Source: JABJOR01 sp965602485 | Lineage (GTDB): Bacteria; Pseudomonadota; Alphaproteobacteria; Rhodospirillales; Casp-alpha2 | Direction of reading: 5' to 3' | DNA length: 64,000 bases | Assembly (NCBI GenBank): GCA_965602485.1 | Contig: CBFCYM010000002.1 | Coordinates: forward strand, 372,001 to 436,000 | Shown: piece after piece, positions 8,486 through 16,908 of the stretch | Layout of the letters: each line of letters opens with the position of its first letter | How positions within the stretch are numbered: position 1 is the stretch's first letter | Program-made: the position numbers and the translations under genes | Notes under the pieces: model-generated | What the model saw: only the letters and a program-made list of their open reading frames with translations | Databases searched by the model: none | What the model was told of the DNA's origin: nothing

Positions 8486-9982
8486 ATGCGCGACGCCCTG
8501 TTCCAAATCCAGCGCGACGGCCAGACCAGTATCCAGAGCCAAATTCGCAAGATGCTGGTTTCGGCAATTCTGGCCGGACAGTTGCCATCGGGCGAGCCCT
8601 TGCCGTCGAGCCGTCGTATGGCGAAGACGCTGGGCGTATCACGCAATACGGTGATCCTGGCACTGCAGGGGCTGGTGGATGACGGGTTCCTGTTGTCGCG
8701 TGAGCGCAGTGGGTTTTTTGTCAATGACGACATCCGTGATGGCCGCATTCCCGACATGTCGGTGAACGGTGATAAATCTGCAACGCCGCCGGAAATTGCC
8801 AATGCACCGGATTGGACGGCACGGTTTCGCATGCAACCCGGACGACAAACCAATCTGAGTAAACCCAGCGGTTGGCAGTCCTATCCTTATCCCTTTATTT
8901 ACGGCCAGGTTGATCAAGGCCTGTTTCCCATCGCGGCGTGGCGTGAATGTTCGCGTCAGGCATTGGGGCGCAAGGGTATGGATATCTGGACCAGCGATAC
9001 CTATACTTCTGATGATCCCATGTTGATTGAGCAGATCCGCACGCGCTTGCTGCCACGGCGCGGTATTCTGGTTGGTGAAGAAAACATTCTGGTCACGCTC
9101 GGTGCACAAAACGCGCTCTATATGTTGGCGAGCCTGTTGTTAAAGCCCGACACCGTGGTTGGTATGGAAGAGCCGGGCTATCCGGATGTACGCAATATTT
9201 TCCGCCTCAAGACTGATCTGGTGAAACCAATCCCTGTCGACGGGCAAGGGCTGCCGGTAAACGGCGAACTGGCGGGTTGTTCCTATGTTTACACCACACC
9301 AAGCCACCAGTTTCCGACCACGGTGACCATGCCCATGGATCGCCGCCGTGCCTTGCTTGATGAAGCCAACCGTAGCGATCTGGTGATTATCGAGGATGAT
9401 TACGAGTTCGAGACGAACTATCTGTCTGAACCGACCCCGGCGCTTAAATCGCTCGATCATGATGACCGGGTGATCTATGTCGGCAGTCTGTCCAAAAGCC
9501 TGTTTCCCGGTTTGCGGCTGGGCTATGTGGTCGGCGCGGCACCACTGATTGCGGAATTACGTGCGTTGCGTCGCTTGATGCTGCGTCATCCACCGAACAA
9601 CAACCAGCGCACCACGGCGTTATTTCTGGCGCTGGGCCATCATGATTCCCTGATCCATAAGTTGCACAAGACCTATCGCGCGCGCTGGGAATGTCTTGGC
9701 GCTGCTCTGCAACAGCACTTGCCCGGTATGGCGGCCACACCATCATTTGGCGGCACCAGTTTCTGGGTTGCCGGACCGAAGGGGCTGGACGCCGAGGTGC
9801 TGGCTGAACAGGCGCTCGAAGAGGGCGTGGTGATTGAGGCCAGTCATTTGTGGTTCACCGGTGAGGATATGCCGCGTAACTATTTCCGGTTGGGCTTTTC
9901 GTCTATTGCGCAGGAGCGCATCGAGCCGGGCATTGAAATCCTTGCTCGCATGATCGGGCGTGGCGCGGGACGCGCCCGGTAG
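8486..9982 (+). CDS. MocR/TauR-type regulator, copy 2
   Basis: 498 residues with the same layout as the preceding gene: GntR winged helix (about 1-75, PSSRRMAKTLGVSRNTVILAL) and aminotransferase-like domain with PLP lysine Lys337 in SLSKSLFPGL. The two proteins align end to end, and one 58-base tract is identical at DNA level (7881-7938 and 9465-9522). The last six codons form the first part of a 25-bp tandem repeat unit that continues beyond the stop codon. It probably controls aminotransferase, ald, xsc or part of these. Whether the two copies act together or on different ligands cannot be told from sequence. Confidence 0.88.
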   Translation: MRDALFQIQRDGQTSIQSQIRKMLVSAILAGQLPSGEPLPSSRRMAKTLGVSRNTVILALQGLVDDGFLLSRERSGFFVNDDIRDGRIPDMSVNGDKSATPPEIANAPDWTARFRMQPGRQTNLSKPSGWQSYPYPFIYGQVDQGLFPIAAWRECSRQALGRKGMDIWTSDTYTSDDPMLIEQIRTRLLPRRGILVGEENILVTLGAQNALYMLASLLLKPDTVVGMEEPGYPDVRNIFRLKTDLVKPIPVDGQGLPVNGELAGCSYVYTTPSHQFPTTVTMPMDRRRALLDEANRSDLVIIEDDYEFETNYLSEPTPALKSLDHDDRVIYVGSLSKSLFPGLRLGYVVGAAPLIAELRALRRLMLRHPPNNNQRTTALFLALGHHDSLIHKLHKTYRARWECLGAALQQHLPGMAATPSFGGTSFWVAGPKGLDAEVLAEQALEEGVVIEASHLWFTGEDMPRNYFRLGFSSIAQERIEPGIEILARMIGRGAGRAR

Positions 9983-10057
9983 GATAAGCGCGGGACGCGC
10001 CCGGTAGGATAAGCGCGGGACGCGCCCGGTAGGATAAGCGCGGGACGCGCCCGGTAA
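9963..10057. repeat. 25-bp tandem repeat, 3.8 copies
   Basis: Units start at 9963, 9988, 10013 and 10038. Each begins GCGCGGGACGCGCCCGG and ends TAGGATAA; the last unit is truncated. The copies are identical over their shared length. The first covers the final codons and stop of the second MocR gene. Each unit can fold into a short hairpin (CGGG/CCCG). The identical copies imply recent slippage expansion. Confidence 0.9.
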
Positions 10058-10331
10058 ACCTTATGTGCCGCATATGGTACAATGGCGGCTGACACGCTCA
10101 GCGAGCCAAAACCATATATCCGAAATGGGATTACCCTCCGGGGGTATTGTTCTGGCCCCGTGTTTCTCGATATCTGGCTCTATACTGGCGTGGTTCAGCG
10201 CAGTATTTCGAGTGAAACGGACATGGGTTTGTTGACCGGTTTTATCCGTCAGCGTGGTGCCGCATTTCTTATCGAATGTGCTGATCCTGCCAGCGTTACC
10301 GGGGCAATGAACCAAAACAGGAGTAATCGTC
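10058..10331. other. leader/promoter region of ald without a gene
   Basis: No convincing reading frame lies here. A short hairpin-forming TACCCTCCGGGGGTA occurs around 10132-10147. A CTGGCTCTATACTGGC element near 10172 shares CTGGC-CTAT with the MocR promoter region. A CAGGAG ribosome-binding site precedes the ald ATG. Confidence 0.4.
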
Positions 10332-11450
10332 ATGCTTATTGGCGTACCAAAGGAAATCAAGAATCACGAATACCGCGTCGGCCTGGTGCCGGGCAGCGTG
10401 CGCGAACTGATCGCTCACGGCCATAGCGCCATCATTGAAACCAAGGCTGGTTCTGGTATCGGTTTCAGCGACGCTGACTATGAAGCCGCTGGCGCAAGCA
10501 TTGCCAGTGCCGCCGCCGATGTATTTGCCAAGGCAGATATGATCGTCAAGGTGAAGGAGCCTCAGGCCATCGAGCGCAAGATGCTGCGCGAAGGTCAGAT
10601 CCTTTATACATATTTGCATCTCGCTCCCGATCCCGATCAGACCAAGGATTTGGTTGATAGCGGCTCGGTGTGCATCGCCTATGAAACTGTGACGTCGCCG
10701 TTTGGTGGTTTGCCGCTGTTGGCACCCATGTCACAGGTTGCTGGACGTATGTCCATTCAGGCGGCTGCCCATTGCCTTGAAAAAGCGCAGGGCGGACGTG
10801 GTGTTCTAATGGGCGGCGTACCCGGCGTAGAACCGGCCAAGGTCGTTATCCTCGGCGGTGGTGTGGTTGGCTCAAACGCGGCGATCATGGCGACCGGGCT
10901 TGCTGCCGACGTCAGTATTCTTGACCGTAATCCAATGGTGCTCGATCAACTGACTACGCGTTTCGCCAACACAGCGAAAACCGTTTATTCGACACACGAT
11001 GTGCTGGAGCGTCTGGTACTTGATGCTGATGTTGTCATCGGTGGCGTGCTGGTCCCCGGTGCGGCTGCGCCGAAACTGGTTTCGGCCGATCTGGTCAAGC
11101 GTATGAAGGCTGGCTCTGTCATTGTTGATGTTGCCATTGATCAGGGCGGTTGCGTGGAAACAGCGCATGCCACCACGCATTCAGACCCGACCTACATCGT
11201 TGATGACGTGGTGCATTACTGCGTTGCCAATATGCCGGGTGGCGTTGCACGGACCTCGACCTTTGCACTGAACAACGCGACATTGCCGTTTGCGCTGGCA
11301 CTGGCCGACAAGGGTTACAAACAGGCGTTGGCGGATGATCCGCACCTGCGCATGGGCCTGAACGTGCATCTTGGCAAGATTACCAATGAGCCTGTGGCCC
11401 ATGATTTGGGCTATGACTTCGTGCCGCCGGAAGACGCTATGGCCGCCTGA
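10332..11450 (+). CDS. ald: alanine dehydrogenase
   Basis: 372 residues, the family length. The opening MLIGVPKEIKNHEYRV is typical. Lys75 (KVKEP) and His96 (YLHLA) are the substrate-binding pair, and VVILGGGVVGSNAA (169-182) is the NAD-binding loop. It catalyses reversible L-alanine + NAD+ to pyruvate + NADH + ammonium. In taurine or beta-alanine catabolism it regenerates the pyruvate acceptor used by the aminotransferase at 5369 and releases the amino nitrogen. A terminator separates it from xsc, so the two can be expressed at different levels. Confidence 0.95.
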   Translation: MLIGVPKEIKNHEYRVGLVPGSVRELIAHGHSAIIETKAGSGIGFSDADYEAAGASIASAAADVFAKADMIVKVKEPQAIERKMLREGQILYTYLHLAPDPDQTKDLVDSGSVCIAYETVTSPFGGLPLLAPMSQVAGRMSIQAAAHCLEKAQGGRGVLMGGVPGVEPAKVVILGGGVVGSNAAIMATGLAADVSILDRNPMVLDQLTTRFANTAKTVYSTHDVLERLVLDADVVIGGVLVPGAAAPKLVSADLVKRMKAGSVIVDVAIDQGGCVETAHATTHSDPTYIVDDVVHYCVANMPGGVARTSTFALNNATLPFALALADKGYKQALADDPHLRMGLNVHLGKITNEPVAHDLGYDFVPPEDAMAA

Positions 11451-11493
11451 TAGGCGGTACTTCCAGCGGACAATTTTAATGTGTCTGTGAGGC

Positions 11494-11525
11494 GACCGGG
11501 GGCGTGTGCCCCCGGTCTGTTCTTT
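11494..11525 (+). terminator. Rho-independent terminator after ald
   Basis: A perfect 10-base GC stem (GACCGGGGGC / GCCCCCGGTC) with a GTGT loop is followed by TGTTCTTT. It lies in the 93-base ald-xsc gap and ends 25 bases before the xsc start, so read-through or a second promoter is needed for xsc. Confidence 0.85.
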
Positions 11526-11543
11526 ATGGGAGAGATTTAGATC

Positions 11544-13322
11544 ATGACGAAAATGACAACGGAAGAGGCTTTCGTAAAGGTCTTGCAAATGCATGGTATT
11601 GAGCATGGGTTCGGGATTATCGGCTCTGCATTCATGCCCATTTCTGATCTCTTTCCAAAAGCCGGCATCACGTTCTGGGATGTCGCGCACGAAACCAATG
11701 GCGGCTTGATTTGCGATGGTTACACGCGCACCACAGGCAAGATGGCCATGGCCATTGCCCAGAACGGTCCCGGCATTACCGGCTTTGTGACGCCGGTCAA
11801 GACAGCCTACTGGAACCACACGCCGATGCTGTTGGTGACGCCGCAGGCGGCCAACAAGACAATCGGGCAGGGCGGCTTCCAGGAAGTCGAGCAGATGGCC
11901 CTGTTCAAGGACATGGTGTGTTATCAGGAAGAAGTCCGTGACGCCTCACGTATGGCCGAAGTCCTCAACCGCGTGATCGAAAAAGCGATTCGTGGGTCGG
12001 CTCCAGCCCAAATCAACGTGCCGCGCGACTTCTGGACACAGGTCATCGATATTGAGTTGCCGCAAATCGTTCGGCTTGAACGCCCCGCTGGCGGTGCCGA
12101 GGCGATTACCCAGGCGGCCAAATTATTATCAGATGCCAAGTTCCCGGTGATCCTGTCGGGTGCCGGTGTCGTTATCGGTGGAGCCATTCCTGAATGTCAG
12201 GCGCTGGCAGAACGCCTCGATGCACCGGTATGCAGTGGCTACCAGCACAATGACAGTTTTCCCGGCAGCCATCCGCTGGCCGCTGGTCCATTGGGCTACA
12301 ATGGCTCGAAGGCCGCCATGGAACTGATCGCCAAGGCCGACGTGGTATTGGCGCTCGGCACACGGCTTAACCCGTTTTCCACCCTGCCGGGTTATGGCAT
12401 TGATTACTGGCCCAAGGATGCCAGCATCATTCAGGTGGACATGAATTCCGACCGCATCGGTTTGACCAAAAAGGTATCGGTCGGGATTTGCGGTGACGCC
12501 AAAATGGTCGCGCAACAGCTTCTCGAGCAGTTGGCGTCGGGCGCGGGCGACGCCGGACGTGAAGAGCGTAAAGGTATTATCCATCAGACCAAGTCCGCGT
12601 GGCTACAGACGCTCGCCAGCATGGACCATGAAGATGATGATCCCGGCACGAGCTGGAACAAGGACTCGCGCGAACGTGATGCTGATCGCATGTCGCCGCG
12701 TCAGGCATGGCGCGCCATTCAGGATGGCCTGCCCCGCGACGTGATTATGTCCAGTGACATCGGCAACAACTGCGCCATTGGCAATGCCTATCCGTCCTTT
12801 GAAGAGGGCCGCAAGTATCTCGCGCCGGGCCTGTTTGGCCCCTGTGGATATGGTTTCCCATCCATCATCGGTGCCAAGATCGGCAACCCGGAGATTCCGG
12901 TGGTTGGTTTTGCCGGTGACGGTGCTTTTGGTATCTCCATGAATGAGATGTCATCTATTGGTCGTGAAGACTGGCCCTCTATCACCATGGTGATTTTCCG
13001 CAATTACCAGTGGGGTGCGGAAAAGCGTAATTCCATCCTGTGGTACGACAATAACTTTGTCGGCACGGAACTGGACCCGCACCTGAGCTATGCACGGGTC
13101 GCCGAAGGCTGTGGCCTGAAAGGCGTCACCGTAAATACACAGGCCGAGTTGACCGCTGCGTTAAAGACATCTTGCGAAGCGCAAAAAGACGGCGTGACCA
13201 CGTTTATCGAAGTCATCCTCAATCAGGAACTGGGCGAACCGTTCCGCCGTGATGCCATGAAAAAACCGGTTCAGGTCGCGGGCATTGACCCGAACGATAT
13301 GCGGCCTCAGCGCGGTATTTAA
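11544..13322 (+). CDS. xsc: sulfoacetaldehyde acetyltransferase
   Basis: A 592-residue thiamine-diphosphate enzyme, the usual Xsc length. The opening MTKMTTEEAFVKVLQMHG with FGIIGSAFMPISDLF is characteristic of Xsc rather than other acetolactate-synthase relatives. The ThDP/Mg motif begins GDGAFG near residue 457 and ends with the asparagine in FRNYQW. It cleaves sulfoacetaldehyde with phosphate to sulfite and acetyl phosphate. A GGGAGAG ribosome-binding site precedes the ATG. It sits between ald and ackA, which gives a pathway from taurine to sulfite and acetate with energy gain. Confidence 0.95.
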   Translation: MTKMTTEEAFVKVLQMHGIEHGFGIIGSAFMPISDLFPKAGITFWDVAHETNGGLICDGYTRTTGKMAMAIAQNGPGITGFVTPVKTAYWNHTPMLLVTPQAANKTIGQGGFQEVEQMALFKDMVCYQEEVRDASRMAEVLNRVIEKAIRGSAPAQINVPRDFWTQVIDIELPQIVRLERPAGGAEAITQAAKLLSDAKFPVILSGAGVVIGGAIPECQALAERLDAPVCSGYQHNDSFPGSHPLAAGPLGYNGSKAAMELIAKADVVLALGTRLNPFSTLPGYGIDYWPKDASIIQVDMNSDRIGLTKKVSVGICGDAKMVAQQLLEQLASGAGDAGREERKGIIHQTKSAWLQTLASMDHEDDDPGTSWNKDSRERDADRMSPRQAWRAIQDGLPRDVIMSSDIGNNCAIGNAYPSFEEGRKYLAPGLFGPCGYGFPSIIGAKIGNPEIPVVGFAGDGAFGISMNEMSSIGREDWPSITMVIFRNYQWGAEKRNSILWYDNNFVGTELDPHLSYARVAEGCGLKGVTVNTQAELTAALKTSCEAQKDGVTTFIEVILNQELGEPFRRDAMKKPVQVAGIDPNDMRPQRGI

Positions 13323-13362
13323 AGACGACTTCTTACGTCGCGGGGGGCGTGATGTAGGAGAA

Positions 13363-13396
13363 AACGCGGCGGCCGGACTTGACGGCCGCCGCGTTT
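13363..13396 (+). terminator. Rho-independent terminator after xsc
   Basis: A 13-base GC-rich stem (AACGCGGCGGCCG with its complement) and 7-base loop are followed by TTTGTTTT. It ends about 20 bases before the ackA start codon. Confidence 0.85.
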
Positions 13397-13415
13397 GTTT
13401 TCAGGCTCAGGGATC

Positions 13416-14612
13416 ATGAACGCACACACAGATATAGCGACGCTGGTTTTGAACGCGGGATCATCGAGCATCAAGTTCGCGGTGTTTGTATTGCGCGATG
13501 GTGACGTTGACCCGCAGGCGGTGATACGCGGACAGGTCGGCGGCATTGGCCACGAACCTTTTTTTCAGGGCCATGACGAAAGCGGTGCGGAACTGTCTTC
13601 GGGTGGGTTCGAAGCGGATGCAAAAGATCACGCTACGGCTTTGGCGGGCCTGCTGGCATGGCTTGATGCGCGTGCTGACTTGCCCCCGATTGATGGCGTG
13701 GGGCATCGTGTGGTGCATGGCGGTACGGATTTTACCGAGCCCCTGATTGTGACAGATGTCGTGCTCGGAGCACTTGATAGCCTGAGCACGCTCGCACCGC
13801 ATCATCAGCCGCACAATGTCGCCGCAATACGAGCCGTGGCCGGGGTATGGCAGCATGTGCCGCAGGTTGCGTGTTTTGATACGGCTTTTCACGCCAGCCA
13901 ACCGGCGCTGGCGCGCGAGACAGGCTTGCCGAGAACGTATAGCGACGCGGGCATTCGGCGCTACGGGTTTCATGGCCTGTCTTATGAGTACGTGGTGGGT
14001 GCCTTGCCGCACCATAGCGGTGCTGCGTTGCCATCGCGCCTGATTGTATTGCACTTGGGCAATGGTGGTAGCCTGTGCGCCGTGCGTGACGGCCGCAGCG
14101 TGGCGACCACCATGGGGTATTCCACCGTGGACGGCATTCCCATGGCGACCCGTTCGGGCGCGGTCGACCCCGGCGCGCTGATCGCGATCATGCGCCGTGA
14201 TGGTCTGGACGCCGATGGATTGGAAGACCTGCTCTACAACCGTTCGGGCTTGCTCGGTATGTCGGGTATTTCGGCAGAGATGCGCACGCTGCTCGCCCAT
14301 GATGACGAAGCGGCGCGTTACGCTGTTGATTTCTTCGCCTACCGCGTCGCGCGCGAAATCGGTTCGCTCAGCGCCGCACTCGGCGGGCTTGATGCCATGG
14401 TCTTTACCGGCGGTATCGGCGCAAACGCAAGCGCAGTGCGCGAGAATATTTGTGCGCGCTGTGCATGGCTCGGTATGGAACTGGACACGGATGCCAACGC
14501 GAGTGGTGGCCTCAATATCAATGCGCCGAACAGTGCGGTCGCTGTCTATGCTTTCGATACGGACGAGGAATTGGTCATCGCGCGACACACACGCGCTGCG
14601 CTGGATGCTTAG
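13416..14612 (+). CDS. ackA: acetate kinase
   Basis: 398 residues. The ASKHA signature LVLNAGSSSIKFAVF lies at about 9-23 and RRYGFHGLSYEYV in the middle; VFTGGIGANASAVR near 330 is the C-terminal adenosine segment. It converts acetyl phosphate + ADP to acetate + ATP, so it can use the Xsc product directly. I start at ATG 13416 because an upstream in-frame TTG overlaps the terminator hairpin. The end overlaps the convergent gene at 14609 by four bases. In many taurine clusters phosphotransacetylase (Pta) holds this place instead. Confidence 0.93.
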   Translation: MNAHTDIATLVLNAGSSSIKFAVFVLRDGDVDPQAVIRGQVGGIGHEPFFQGHDESGAELSSGGFEADAKDHATALAGLLAWLDARADLPPIDGVGHRVVHGGTDFTEPLIVTDVVLGALDSLSTLAPHHQPHNVAAIRAVAGVWQHVPQVACFDTAFHASQPALARETGLPRTYSDAGIRRYGFHGLSYEYVVGALPHHSGAALPSRLIVLHLGNGGSLCAVRDGRSVATTMGYSTVDGIPMATRSGAVDPGALIAIMRRDGLDADGLEDLLYNRSGLLGMSGISAEMRTLLAHDDEAARYAVDFFAYRVAREIGSLSAALGGLDAMVFTGGIGANASAVRENICARCAWLGMELDTDANASGGLNINAPNSAVAVYAFDTDEELVIARHTRAALDA

Positions 14613-15682
14613 TGCGGTAGAGCCAGCATACCTGATGTGTTCGCCAGTTTGTCTTCCGGGCGATCATAAGGGTCCCACGCCGGATCACCATTTTCCAGAA
14701 ATGCCACGATCCGGTTGACTATATCAGCGACCTCCATAGCGCTTTCGTCTTCTTTGGAGAGCCGCATGGCCGGGGTGATGGCCTCGACCCCGTCAAAGGT
14801 CCATGTGGCATCACCGGGTTCAAGCTCGCTCAGGTTTGCCGCCAACGGGTGCAGGTCGATGCGCTCGGGCGGTGGACTGCTTATATATTGCACCCAGCTT
14901 TCGTAACGATAACCAAAGACGTAACGCTGGCCGATCACGTTGAGCAACCGGTTACAGTTCGTGGCGTTGTGAACGGCCATAGGGTGATAGGGCAGGCCGC
15001 CGCGCCGCGCCCGTGCGCGGTCGCCATTATTGCGCAGGTCTGTATCAACCGTGACCACGGCGAAACTTATGTCGGGGTGTTCCTCAATGCGCAAGCTGCC
15101 GTCCGCCAGAGCCTGTTCACTGCGCTTCAGGAAGTCGTCCTCGCCCTGCCACAATTCTTCAAAGGCCTCGGTGTGCTCAATGATGGGGCGCAGACGCGGC
15201 AATATCTCTTTGAACAGATCAGCGCACATGGCGTTGTAGTCCTGCTCGAATATGGCGTTGGCGAGGGGTGAATAGGCCGGGTCGCCGAGCGCTTGAATGC
15301 TAAAGGCAATACGGGCGGCACGGCGATCTTCATAGGTGGCGAAGTCCCCGGCGCGTGCGGCGTCGCAGATCAGTGCACGGTGGGCGCTGGCGAAATCAGG
15401 TTCCAGCAATGTGAAGATACCCAGACTGGCATCCTCGTCAAAATGATCGCCGGTGATCAGCGCCACGTCTTCGTGCATGCCGGGCTGGTCGATATATTCA
15501 AACACGATCTCGGTTGAGGTGTCGGCCTTTAGTGCATCGGGCGTACCGCTCTTGGGCCAGTGCGACAGGGCCAGAACCGTGCCCGCCCTGGCCGCGCCGT
15601 CGATCATGATATTGGGCCGGATGCCAAGGCCTTCATTGATCTCGGTACAAGGCATGTAACGGCAGGGCGGCGGCAGGAGCAT
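14609..15682 (-). CDS. conserved hypothetical protein, DUF6687-like
   Basis: 357 residues from the ATG at 15682, which has GAGG just upstream; a TTG at 15694 is a possible longer start. Features are an opening GIRPNIMIDGAARAGTVLALSHW, repeated acidic stretches such as GDHFDEDASLGIFTL and no signal peptide or membrane segment. The pattern IDGAA-GTVL-LSHWP and FDEDA recalls the DUF6687 family as I remember it, whose function is unknown. It converges on ackA and lies downstream of a LysR gene across an AT-rich gap with three palindromes that may control it. Confidence 0.6.
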   Translation of the reverse strand: MLLPPPCRYMPCTEINEGLGIRPNIMIDGAARAGTVLALSHWPKSGTPDALKADTSTEIVFEYIDQPGMHEDVALITGDHFDEDASLGIFTLLEPDFASAHRALICDAARAGDFATYEDRRAARIAFSIQALGDPAYSPLANAIFEQDYNAMCADLFKEILPRLRPIIEHTEAFEELWQGEDDFLKRSEQALADGSLRIEEHPDISFAVVTVDTDLRNNGDRARARRGGLPYHPMAVHNATNCNRLLNVIGQRYVFGYRYESWVQYISSPPPERIDLHPLAANLSELEPGDATWTFDGVEAITPAMRLSKEDESAMEVADIVNRIVAFLENGDPAWDPYDRPEDKLANTSGMLALPH

Positions 15683-15698
15683 GGCGAGCCTCAATGTT

Positions 15699-15744
15699 TT
15701 ATATATAAAGAAATATATTTATATATAAAATTCTTTATATATAA
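15699..15744. promoter_or_regulatory. triple palindrome TTATATATAA upstream of the DUF6687-like gene
   Basis: Three perfect copies of the 10-base palindrome TTATATATAA occur at 15699-15708, 15719-15728 and 15735-15744, in a 63-base gap where both flanking genes read leftwards. The array would cover the promoter of the gene starting at 15682. Regulator unknown. Confidence 0.5.
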
Positions 15745-15757
15745 CGTGTCTATGAGT

Positions 15758-16729
15758 CTAGCCTACCACAATTTCATCGGCTGCCCATGGTGCGATTGTG
15801 CGGACCTTTTCATCAACCAGAGCCTGAGCCGCCGCGCGTGCGTCTGCCGCGATGCGTTTGGGCAGGCCGCCGGTCTCGCCCTCACGCGCAATCAGGTACA
15901 GTGTGCGCGATAGCGAATGGCCCGGCAGGGGCATGGCCGTCAGTTCGGGCATGTGTGCATAACCGTGGATCAGGCACAGTGGTGTGGTGATAGCCCAACC
16001 CAGTCCAGCCGAAACCATGGCGAACACAGCCTCAGTGCCGTCGAATTCCAGGGATTCCGGTGCCGCGATGCCGCCCTGTTGCAGGTATCGCTCGATTTGC
16101 GTGCCGATCAGCGAGCGAACGCTGTAACGCACGAAAGGATGGTTGCGTGCCAGTTCATCAAGTTGCGGTTCGCGGATGGCGGCAGCCATACGGTTGGGCA
16201 GCACCAGCAGGAATGGCTCACGCATAATGCGGTGGCGCTCGATGCCGCCCAGCGTGGTCATGGGGTCGGTGGAAATCACGAAGTCCAGTTTGCGCCGAAT
16301 CAAGTCATCACCCAGATTGGGCGAGATGCCTGACCAGACCGTGAAGTTCTTGGCGTAGTTGCGCATGGCCCCGATCAGGCCGGGGCCAGCCGTGGCAGCA
16401 AAGGAATCAATCAGGCCGATGCGCACGGCGGGCAGGGTGGCATCGCCGATCTCGCGCACGCTGGCTTGCAGTTGTTCGGCTTGCGCCAACAGGGCGCGTG
16501 CCCGATCGACAAGTTCCTGGCCCGCCGGGGTCGGGCGAAACGGGCGCACGCGGCGCTCTAGCAACGGCGCACCCAAATCGGCTTCGAGACGTGCTACGAT
16601 TTTGGTTACGGCGGGTTGCGTTATGCCGAGGCTGTCTGCGGCCGTCGTCATGCTGCCGCTTTCGACCACCACGAGAAACACGCCAAGCGCTTTCAGATCA
16701 AAACCCAGAGAACTCGTGTGTGTGGCCAT
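15758..16729 (-). CDS. LysR-family transcriptional regulator
   Basis: 323 residues. The N-terminal winged helix at about 8-67 (LGVFLVVVESGSMTTAADSL, then GITQPAVTKIVARLE) is followed by a periplasmic-binding-protein-like effector domain to about 305. It is divergent from the sarcosine-oxidase-type operon at 16909, the classic arrangement for a LysR activator of its neighbour. Dyad elements in the 180-base gap support this. Confidence 0.88.
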   Translation of the reverse strand: MATHTSSLGFDLKALGVFLVVVESGSMTTAADSLGITQPAVTKIVARLEADLGAPLLERRVRPFRPTPAGQELVDRARALLAQAEQLQASVREIGDATLPAVRIGLIDSFAATAGPGLIGAMRNYAKNFTVWSGISPNLGDDLIRRKLDFVISTDPMTTLGGIERHRIMREPFLLVLPNRMAAAIREPQLDELARNHPFVRYSVRSLIGTQIERYLQQGGIAAPESLEFDGTEAVFAMVSAGLGWAITTPLCLIHGYAHMPELTAMPLPGHSLSRTLYLIAREGETGGLPKRIAADARAAAQALVDEKVRTIAPWAADEIVVG

Positions 16730-16908
16730 GGTGAATGGAACGGTTGATATTTCGGATGCTTGGCAGTCTAACTATAACTTATAATTATGAATAGAATTAA
16801 TTATAGGCATGTGGTTCATGCCAGTTTCGAACCATTGATAGAGTTACTCCCAATGACGTAAACCGAGGCCTGTTTGGGATTTATCCCATCGTAATGAGGG
16901 GACAGGGT
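16730..16908. promoter_or_regulatory. divergent LysR/sox promoter region with two dyads
   Basis: TGGTTC at 16812-16817 and GAACCA at 16829-16834 form a dyad with an 11-base spacer, the size expected for LysR sites. A second dyad, CTATAA (16772-16777) with TTATAG (16801-16806), brackets a very AT-rich stretch. Function is inferred from position. Confidence 0.45.

Noticed and set aside
9963..10057. Repeats considered as a CRISPR array
   Set aside because: Units are directly abutting with no spacers and no cas genes are near; it is a simple tandem repeat.
10082..10426. Short open frame across the ald leader
   Set aside because: It runs into ald in another frame, lacks a ribosome-binding site and its codon use looks random.
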